Notes under the pieces: model-generated
What the model was told of the DNA's origin: nothing
Seen by the model: only the letters and a program-made list of their open reading frames with translations
Database searches by the model: none
Part shown: in pieces, positions 56,500-64,000 of the stretch
How positions within the stretch are numbered: the stretch's first letter is position 1
How the letters are laid out: each line of letters begins with the position of its first letter
Assembly (NCBI GenBank): GCA_015039365.1
Contig: WION01000007.1
Span: forward strand, 868,001-932,000
Reading direction: 5' to 3'
DNA: 64,000 nucleotides
From: Amanita rubescens
Taxonomy: Eukaryota; Basidiomycota; Agaricomycetes; Agaricales; Amanitaceae
Position numbers and translations under genes: made by a program

Positions 56500-57576
56500 T
56501 AGTGATTCAAGGTCCGGTCCGGTCCGGTTTTTTTTCCTTTTTTGGAAAGACCGAAACCGGACCGGTCTCAGGGTGTCCCTGATATCGAAAAGACCGGAAC
56601 CGGACCGCTTAAGACCGCAAGACCGGTCTTAATTTAAAAAAAAGACCGGTTAAGACCGGTCCAGGACTGGTCCTGATCTGGACCGGTCTTGGACTGGTCT
56701 GGACTGGTCTTGGACTGGTCTGGACCAGTCCTTACATTAGTTTCTATGTCCCTATGTCTCCCATACAACAATTTAAAACTACAAAACTTCATAAATATCA
56801 ATATGTTCCTAACCCTCACCCTCTCACACCCTCTCACACCCAGCTGCACTAGATGAGCCACATAAAACCATTTTTGATGATGCCAGGAGACTGCCAAACA
56901 TTGCCAAAGAGATTGCCAAAGAGATCACCAAAGAGAGAATGAAGCCCAGTGTTGCTGACCCTCACCCTCCCACTGCTCAGCTTGTCCCATTAGACCCCAC
57001 TCCACCCCCTCACATCATCTCACACCCAGTTGCACTCCAGATAAGCCACATTAAACCATTTTTAATGATGCCAGGAGACTGCCAAACATTGCCAAAGAGA
57101 TTGCCAAAGAGATCACCAAAGAGAGAATGAAGCCCAGTGTTGCTGACCCTCACCCTCCCACTGTTCAACTATGTTCCATTGGATGTACTAGAGCATACCT
57201 AGATTAGTTAATTTCAGAATACCTTACCTGGAGTGTTGCAACAACAGATGATTTCAAAATTCACATGTTATATATAACTTTTGACAAACTTTACTACTGT
57301 GAACTCAAATCTCAACTGTTTTTTATGTTTCAATACTCAAAAAAAAGCTAAAATATAGGAGAACATGACTGTGTTGGTCACATGTGACAATTAGCGGTCT
57401 AGGACCGGTCTAGACCGGTCTTTTGCGGTTTTTTTGATTTTAAAAATTTAAAAAGACTGGAACCAGACTGCCCTTGGACCTCCTAAGACCTGAGACTGCA
57501 GTCCGGTCCAAATCGGTCCTGGTCCGGTCCAGTTCCGGTCTTTTTCGGTCCTGAGAGACTGGAAATAGAAACACTA
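56500..57576. mobile_element. second non-autonomous hAT-type element
   Basis: Flanked by the 8-bp direct repeat CTACAAGT (56,492-56,499 and 57,577-57,584). Ends are TAGTG...CACTA, with imperfect inverted repeats. Both subterminal zones are packed with GACCGGTC/GGTCCGGT-type motifs, the usual transposase-binding-like clusters of hAT elements. Removing it restores the Helitron frame FVSPTS/GERFYLRTLL. No ORF of note. Confidence 0.88.
56810..57165. repeat. two tandem copies of a ~190-bp unit inside the hAT element
   Basis: Both copies contain CATTTTTRATGATGCCAGGAG, the GCCAAAGAGATTGCCAAAGAG stretch and GAAGCCCAGTGTTGCTGACC; they differ at few sites. This is an internal duplication in the 1.1-kb element. 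Confidence 0.8.
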
Positions 57577-58549
57577 CTACAAGTGGTGAAAGGTTTTACC
57601 TTCGCACACTCCTGACAGTTGTGAAGGGCCCAAAATCCTTCGACAATTTGCGAACATACAATGGAGTACAATACGAAACATTCCAAGCTGCTTGCCGAGC
57701 AAGAGGTCTCCTGGAGGATGATGGAGAATGGAGGGAATGCCTTCATGAAGCATCGCAGATGCAGACAGGTCATGTTCTTCGCAGGCTGTTTGCGACATTG
57801 CTCCTATTCTGCAGTCCTGCAGACCCTGCCACCTTATGGCAAAGCTATCGCCGAGAAATCTGCATTGACCTACGACATCGGTTACAGGTACAATTTGGGC
57901 CCCAAATGACAGATGAAGATGCATATGATTATGGCCTTTATCTGATTGACAAGATTCTCCGAGATTCTGGGAAGTCGCTTGCAGTCAATTGGCCAACAAT
58001 GCCACAGTCGCAAGGAGACTGGGCTGATCGCAGATTTAATCCACTCATTTCTGACCACCTGTCATATAATCGCGAGGCACAAAGCCAAAAAGCAGCCGAA
58101 AATCTGGCACTGCTCAACGATGGCCAACTTGCTGCCTATATGACAATCATGGACTCAATCACAGACAAGAAAGGGGAAACCTTTTTCTTAAATGGGCCAG
58201 GTGGAACAGGAAAGACATTTGTCTACAAAACCATCTGCTATCAAGTTCGGGCAAATGGTTGGATCATCCTGGTTGTCGCTTCCTCAGGAATAGCTGCTGT
58301 ATTGATGGAAGGGGGTCGCACTGCCCACTCGATGTTTAAGATCCCTGTCGATGGCCTGAACAGCACTTCGTACTGTCACATCCCAAAGGAAAGCCAGCTT
58401 GCTGCATTACTTCGCCAGACCCATGCAATTTTGTGGGACGAAGTTGGAATGCAGCATCGCCATGGGCCAGAAGCTCTTGACAGGATACTGCAAGATATAT
58501 TTGGCAATTCAAAGCCATTTGGAGGGATTACAGTTATCTTTGGAGGCGA

Positions 58550-58867
58550 TGTAACGTGCCGATACCGGCTACGTTGTACTCAGTGCTCAAACCCGACACA
58601 TGGCGGGCTCCGACCTCCGACACTGCGGACCCCGAAACCCGACATCGGACGCATCAGATCGTCGGACGCATGTAGTACATGAGGTAGACATTATATAAAC
58701 ATGTCGTAGTTTAGTTTTATACACCTTCTTTCCTTCCGACCACTTTAGTTCCATCGTCCGACAGTGCGGCCGAGGTTGGGTGCGACTGCCCCGTCCACCG
58801 AACTCATTCGGCACACGCCGAAACACTCGGGGGTTGTGCGCAACACAGCCTCTTTTGAGTTGTTACA
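58550..58867. repeat. 5' LTR
   Basis: 318 bp, TG...CA ends, with a TATA-like TATATAAACATG near 58,692, a plausible promoter. Orientation of the element is not fixed because it has no coding sequence. Confidence 0.88.
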
Positions 58868-60469
58868 ACTGGAGCCCACCGCTCGGTCCAGCCTTTGGCC
58901 GCACTCAAGAAACCCTCGTTTTTCATTCACAAACAGCCCCGGAGGCGCTCATTCTTTCTGGACAGCCCCATCAGCTCATTCCCGCTCCCATACATCTGCT
59001 AGTTACCGCCAAACACGCCGCATCTGCACTACAGCCCTCCGACATACACAGCACCGCTGCTATCTGCCATCCGCCACATCAGCTCCGATCTGCCCGCCTA
59101 CGCATCATTCCTGGCTCCGCACCCCGCCACTCGATGCCTACAGTCATCCGCAGCCCTATCGGATCCCATCAAGCACCATCCGCATGCACTGCCTCGCACC
59201 ACGTGTCCGCCTCATGCACCATGGCCCGCTTTTACATCCTACCCCGTTGCTCGATGTTTACAGCCTACCAGATCCCGCCTGGCGACGTCTACAGCTTACT
59301 GCACCCTTACTGGATCGCATCAGAAACCATCGGGAGCCCGCCAAGCCAGCCACACGACGTCCACAGCCTATTGCAGCCTTATCGGGACTTATCGGAGCCC
59401 ATCGACTGCTATCGCGCGCCCTATTCCTCAGCTGCCGACTTGTAGCATACCTCATGTTCAGGCCTCATGTATCAGACACTCCCGGAGCACAGCCGCCAGT
59501 CATTTCATGCTAACCCGACCCTTCGTCGTCGGATCGCATTCCCTACCTCACCGACATGTGTAGACCACACTCCTGCACCTTCCCTTCACTTCTTGCACTT
59601 GCCACAGCCGTCCGCCGCCGCTCCTATGCCTTTCGGACACTACCAGCACCTCGGCTCACTCTACCACCGTTCCGCCGACACCCGCGAGTCGCAATTCTTT
59701 TTTTTCAGCCTTTTTTTTCTTTTCTACCCAGGATCGGGATACGGCGTAGCCGTATTCGTTCAAAACGGCCAAGTTCATGCTCAATCGGACCCTCAACCCA
59801 TGTCTCATCACCATCGGCATCACCTCAGCTCCAAAACCCTTATCAAGCCAGCCCGAAGCGTTAACAGAGTGTGGGGGATGTTGGAACAGAATCAGGATAA
59901 CGGATATCAGTACGCACAACGCAGGACTCACCTTAGGCCCTTTATCATTTGACTAGCACTACCGACTCCGACACCACTCTTTAACACCGTATTGCGCCGA
60001 CGGCGTCTCAGGAAACATCATAGCAGCCTTACAGGGGTCCGTGCTATTGATTCGGATTACTGGGATGACCGCGATCGCGGGAAGTAGCGCCCCACCTCGC
60101 CAACACTTTCTACCGCCTACGACGACATCCGCCGACACGCCATCTGCTATCTGCACCTCGACACGCCCCTCCTCCACATCCCGACAACATCCGCAGCACG
60201 CCGACTGCCACTGAGACCTCCAACACTTCCTGAACCCTATCGCCATCCCCGACTCCCTTGCTTGCAACTACCTACGCACAATCGGACGCCGTCGACACTA
60301 CGTCTCACCTCCGATGCCTCTTCCGTCGACGCCGACATTCTGTCTCATTCAATCACGGACTTCCGCTGCCCTTCCGACTCGGACACTCCGCTTCCGACAC
60401 TTCACCTTGTTCATCCACCGACCCGATGCAGGTTGACGGTGATGTCAACATTCAAAACTGGTGAGCGGG

Positions 60470-60787
60470 TGTAACGTGCCGATACCGGCTACGTTGTACT
60501 CAGTGCTCAAACCCGACACATGGCGGGCTCCGACCTCCGACACTGCGGACCCCGAAACCCGACATTGGACGCATCGGATCGTCGGACGCATGTAGTACAT
60601 GAGGTAGACATTATATAAACATGTCGTAGTTTAGTTTTATACACCTTCTTTCCTTCCGACCACTTTAGTTCCATCGTCCGACAGTGCGGCCGAGGTTGGG
60701 TGCGACTGCCCCGTCCACCGAACTCATTCGGCACACGCCGAAACACTCGGGGGTTGTGCGCAACACAGCCTCTTTTGAGTTGTTACA
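60470..60787. repeat. 3' LTR
   Basis: 318 bp, nearly identical to the 5' LTR (two visible substitutions, near positions 60,566 and 60,577), implying a recent insertion. Confidence 0.88.
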
Positions 60788-61984
60788 GCGACTTCCAGCA
60801 AATCTTACCTGTCATTCCAAAAGGGAAAAAGGAGGATGTAATTAATGCGACACTCCAGTGATCACAACTTTGGCGAAACATCAGGATCCTTCACCTCACC
60901 CAGAACATGCGACTCAGCCAGTCACAAGAGGATCAGGACTATGCAAAATGGCTAAAAGATGTTGGCCATGGCCATGATCTGAGCGACAAAGGAACTATTG
61001 AGTTTCCTGCCAACATGCGATGCCACGAACCAGAAGACCTCATCAGCTTTGTCTATCCCCAGCTCCATCCCACTTCGCAACTACCAAGCCCTGATTTCTT
61101 CCTAGACCGAATGATCCTTGCACCTCACAATGCTGATGTCGCTGGCATCAACTCAGCAGTACTGCAGCGAATGCCTGGTGAAGAACGAACTTACTACAGT
61201 GCTGACAAGGTCATACGAGAAACAGGGGTTGATGGAAGCCATGAGCAACCAATCCCTGTTGAATTCCTACGAGCAATCACAGGATCTGGCCTGCCTCCTG
61301 GCGAGCTAACTGTCAAAGTTGGCTGCCCTCTCATACTGCTGCGAAATCTTGCACCCTCCCAGGGACTGTGTAATGGTTCACGAATGGTCATTACACAAAT
61401 GACTGATAGAGTTCTGAAGGTTGTACTAATTGGGGGCGACCACCATGGCGAAACAGCTTTCATTCCTCGCATAACACTCAATCCCCCTGAATCGCCTGAC
61501 CATGCTTTCAGCTTCAGTCGTCGCCAATTCCCTGTTTGCCTTGCTTTCGCTTTGACAGTTAACAAGGCACAAGGACAATCAGCAAAATATGTTGGTCTCG
61601 ATTTACGAGTTCCTGTCTTTGCTCATGGCCAGCTGTATGTGGGCCTGTCACGAGCTACCTCAAGGTCTCGCATCAAAATTCTCATTAATTCTGAGGAAGA
61701 AAGTGATGTTGTGCATAATGTTGTATATCCAGGCATATATTATGGATACAGGTTAACTGCACTGCAAGTAGCGATCACTGGCAATTGATGGTGATGTCAT
61801 ATCTTGCTATTTGTAGATATAGGTCAACAACCCACAACACACCAGAGTCTATATAAAGGGGGCTGCAAGGCGACAATCTGCATTCCTTTCCTTTCGTTCT
61901 CTTCTCTCCCATCACCAGTTTGTGCCCATTGAACTACCTATTCGCTCTTTCGCTCCGACGACTCATATATATATTACAACCACC

Positions 61985-62981
61985 ATGTCGTATAATGGAG
62001 GTTCTGTCACCCTCACCTTTGTCACTGTCTTCGAGAATGCTCGCCAGATCGCAGCCAAGACAAAGCCCAGGTCAATCACCTTCGATGCCCACATTTACCT
62101 TGGACCTACCTGTGCTGATGTCGGTGCTTTGACATATTATAATAATGATCCCAACCGAGGCTTCGAGGCGACCGAAGTTGCCAGCTATTTTGTTGTAGCA
62201 AATGTGAGTAGTTTCATTATGTCCCAGCAGTCAAAGCTGAATGATTGCTAGGTCGCACTGGCCCCACAAACACTAGAGTTGGTGCCTGACCACTACCAAT
62301 TTGCATCTGGGGAACTCCAGGTTCCCGACTATGCCTTGATTGGTGATGTCATATCAGTATGTCATCGCATATAATAGCCTTTCTTACTTCCAAACTGATA
62401 TCATTTATCACAGTTAATACCAGCAGGCACAGATCCTGAGTTAAACCATCGGCCTTATATACAAGTAACAGGAGTCATTGATAGTGTTGGGCCAAATGGC
62501 GAATATTGGGACATGTGCCCAGAGCAGTACATTGCAGGCTTTCTCAATTCTAACAGTACAACCCAATCTGCGAAGCCTTGCCTACCTGTCCGAGTCATAG
62601 TACCAAACACACCCCGATGGACAGGCAAGAGCAAGCCAAAGGTAAAGCCAGGGACATATGCTGCAGTTGGTGGCTACCTTTCAGCAATCGAGAGGGATGC
62701 AAATACTTCGCAGGTCATACGATTCGCAGTTGATCTTGGTAGTATCGTATTCTTTGGAAAGGCATCCTTTGTCGCTGGTAATACCAGTAATACCTCAGAT
62801 AACCAGCCAGGTATGTTACTTGCATTTCATCGCAAGATTGGTCTGAACATATCTAGATTCACCAGCAACTAAGAAAGGGAAGCTCCGATTTAGCTACAGT
62901 AGCCCTTTGCCAGCCAGTAAGCGACAGAAGAAGGATGGGCCTGGCCCTGGTCCCTCTGGTGCCAATGCCCAAGTCGCATAG
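61985..62981 (+). CDS. second Helitron ORF, OB-fold-like protein
   Basis: Exons 61985-62203, 62252-62356, 62414-62810, 62866-62981; about 278 aa, no breaks. The chain is beta-rich: TFDAHIYLGPTCADVG, EVASYFVVANVALAPQ, YALIGDVISLIPAGTD, YIQVTGVIDSVGPNGEYWDM, then PVRVIVPNTPRWTGKSKPKV, GTYAAVGGYLSAIERD and VIRFAVDLGSIVFFGKASF, and a basic nuclear-type tail PASKRQKKDGPG. Two OB-like barrels are suggested by the strand pattern. Plant Helitrons carry RPA-like single-strand DNA-binding proteins, so an analogous role is an inference. It is intact although the neighbouring Rep gene is not. Confidence 0.65.
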
Positions 62982-63519
62982 TCGAACCGATCGTGACTGA
63001 CAGTACATACATATTAATATTTTTCCCCATACCTTGATATCCATGCTATCACTGTTCCTTCACTTATATACCACCGGTACCACCATAATAATAATGCTGT
63101 CCCACATGTTTACATCTGTTGTGCTGTGCACAGTGTGAAAAGCAGCTTTGTTTACATTTGTTGCCTTGCCCCCTTTTGCCTGTCCCTGCCACAAAGCTGC
63201 AGAAAGGATCGTTTCCGATCATTGTATGAAGGAAGCCCCTACTGTCGCCGGCAGCCAGGCCATTGGGAGCCATTCCCTGCCCCCCCTGTCTTGCTCGCAC
63301 TGTGGTTCGCCTCCCAAACTTTTTTTTCTGCCACACCCGAACATCACCGAACATCGCCGAACATCGCCACACACCCCCTGGCACCACCTGGCCCCCATTT
63401 CTGCCCCCGGCCCATCCCGCGGCTTTTCCTTACCCCCGCCGCGCCCCTTCCAAGCCCGCCTGTGCACCCCCTTGGCTTTTTCTCGCCCCCATGGACCCCT
63501 CTCCCCGCCTTCCAGCTCG
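62982..63519. other. sequence after the Helitron ORFs, end of element not found
   Basis: Contains a short palindrome TGTGCTGTGCACAGTG near 63,119 and C-rich stretches. No Helitron hairpin plus CTRR could be fixed. Confidence 0.4.
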
Positions 63520-64000
63520 CTTGCTGCTCTCTCTCTGCCTCCCAGCCTGCTCGCCGCTCTCTCTCTCTGCCTCCCACCTCGCTCGCACCTCTCTCTCTGC
63601 CTCCCACCTCGCTCGCACCTCTCTCTCTGCCTCCCACCTCGCTCGCACCTCTCTCTCTGCCTCGCACCTCGCTCGCACCTCTCTCTCTGCCTCCCACCTC
63701 GCTCGCACCTCTCTCTCTGCCTCCCACCTCGCTCGCACCTCTCTCTCTGCCTCCCACCTCGCTCGCACCTCTCTCTCTGCCTCCCACCTCGCTCACCGCT
63801 CTCTCCTTGCCTCCCAGCACACTCGCACCACTCTCTCTCTGCCTCCCAGCTCGCTCGCACCACTCTCTCTCTGCCTCCCAGATCGCTCGCACCACTTTCT
63901 CTGCCTCCCAGATCGCTCACACCACTCTCTCTCTGCCTCCCAGATCGCTCACACCTCTTTCTCTGCCTCCCAGATCGCTCACACCTCTTTCTCTGCCTCC
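63520..64000. repeat. 30-bp minisatellite, continues past the window
   Basis: Units such as CTCTCTCTGCCTCCCACCTC followed by GCTCGCACCT repeat about 15 times, perfectly in the middle (63,580-63,790) and with changes on both sides. Long open frames on the minus strand here are products of the repeat length (30 bp, a multiple of three), not genes. Confidence 0.9.

Larger units (their letters stand above)
58550..60787. mobile_element. short non-autonomous LTR retrotransposon (TRIM/LARD-like)
   Basis: Two 318-bp LTRs (58,550-58,867 and 60,470-60,787) begin TGTAACGTGCC and end TTGTTACA, differing at only about two positions. A 4-bp direct repeat GCGA flanks the element (58,546-58,549 and 60,788-60,791). 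A TGG two bases after the 5' LTR (TGGAGCCCACC) could start a primer-binding site; GGTGAGCGGG lies before the 3' LTR. The 1.6-kb interior has open frames rich in Pro/Ser/His but no gag, protease, RT or integrase motif, so mobility must depend on another element. Confidence 0.88.
52448..61788 (+). pseudogene. Helitron Rep/PIF1-helicase gene, split by insertions and nonsense changes
   Basis: Parts in order: three Arg/Gln-rich repeats (SLAQRARRERERQ-like, 52,460-52,700), a zinc-finger-like CTHC start (52,907), the helitron-like domain to 54,319 with HUH motif LPHMHLLIF near 54,254; 55,657-56,499 with tyrosine segment YAFKYIQKGCD after an intron near 56,008-56,063; 57,577-58,549 with Walker A GPGGTGKTF and ILWDEVGM; 60,788-61,788 with DFQQILPVIPKGKK and motif VI LTVNKAQGQSAKYVGLDLRV then YVGLSRATSRSRI. 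Insertions at 54,320, 56,500 and 58,550 interrupt it; removing them restores exact reading. Two in-frame TGA codons (near 52,889 and 60,859) stand where Arg is expected. Confidence 0.88.
52448..62981 (+). mobile_element. Helitron, decayed, with three nested insertions
   Basis: Contains a Rep/helicase gene (52448-61788, interrupted) and a second ORF (61985-62981) on the same strand, as in basidiomycete Helitrons. Coordinates are those of the coding part; the termini (5' TC, 3' hairpin plus CTRR) were not identified. Rolling-circle transposition by an HUH endonuclease is known for the family. Confidence 0.8.

Noticed and set aside
58764..59952. ORFs of 249, 221 and 161 aa inside the LTR element as gag/pol
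   Set aside because: No zinc knuckle, protease, RT or integrase motif; composition follows a C-rich non-coding interior.
61194..61565. Minus-strand 123-aa ORF within the Helitron helicase
   Set aside because: Shadow of the helicase frame, which contains motif VI.
63219..63920. 233-aa minus-strand ORF
   Set aside because: Produced by the 30-bp repeat unit; no start context or homology.

Overview
The window is nuclear DNA of a filamentous basidiomycete, most likely an Agaricomycete. Evidence: almost every gene is cut by many short GT-AG introns (about 47-75 nt), and the families include DUF6535, HsbA-like secreted proteins, Crinkler-header kinases, NB-ARC/TPR NLRs and Helitrons with a separate second ORF. 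I cannot name the species.

Layout. 0.2-10.3 kb: DUF6535 membrane protein (-), ABCE1/RLI1 (-) head-to-head with a Par14-type parvulin (+), and an SNT1/NCoR-type SANT corepressor (-). 11.4-16.05 kb: a CpG-poor P-loop GTPase gene (+) interrupted by a remarkable array. 16.6-18.7 kb: Crinkler-header/kinase-like gene (-). 19.7-24 kb: HsbA-like secreted protein (-), an unknown gene (-) and the GID E3 ligase subunit FYV10/MAEA (+). 24-28.4 kb: gene-poor, with one tRNA-Thr(CGU). 28.4-36.1 kb: dense housekeeping block with a P450 (+), RRG9/neugrin (-), coactosin (+), a spermidine-acetyltransferase-like GNAT (-), EGD1/NAC-beta (+), eIF2B-delta GCD2 (+) and an IAH1-type GDSL esterase (-). 36.3-41.1 kb: a three-LIM-domain protein and an unknown acidic protein (both -). 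41.6-49.5 kb: an NB-ARC/TPR NLR (+), a P-loop/HAD/UPRTase fusion (-) and a CYTH thiamine-triphosphatase-like gene (+). 49.7-51.8 kb: a truncated direct duplicate of the LIM-gene/NLR pair. 52.4-63 kb: a decayed Helitron whose Rep/helicase gene is split by three later insertions (two hAT-type elements with 8-bp target duplications, one of them carrying a captured piece of a plasma-membrane H+-ATPase gene, and a short non-autonomous LTR element), followed by an OB-fold-like second ORF. 63.5-64 kb: a 30-bp minisatellite running off the window.

The most unusual object is at 12.8-15.5 kb. Inside the GTPase gene lie about 41 consecutive intron-like units (49-91 bp). Each begins with a 5' splice site, usually GTGAG, and ends in a typical 3' splice site, and each is separated from the next by exactly three nucleotides. 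No triplet is a stop codon, and the only four CpG dinucleotides in the 2.7 kb array lie inside the triplets. The simplest reading is a chain of single-codon exons between the G domain and the C-terminal exons, a gene architecture I do not know from the literature.

A second pattern is technical or biological. Between about 20 and 36 kb, well-conserved genes (coactosin, EGD1, GCD2, IAH1, P450, FYV10, HsbA) carry repeated single-base breaks that almost all have a net +1 sense, while SNT1, ABCE1, the NLR, the Crinkler gene and the UPRTase fusion have none. Local assembly insertion errors are the likelier cause, but the bias deserves checking. GC-AG introns are also more common than expected (five recognised).
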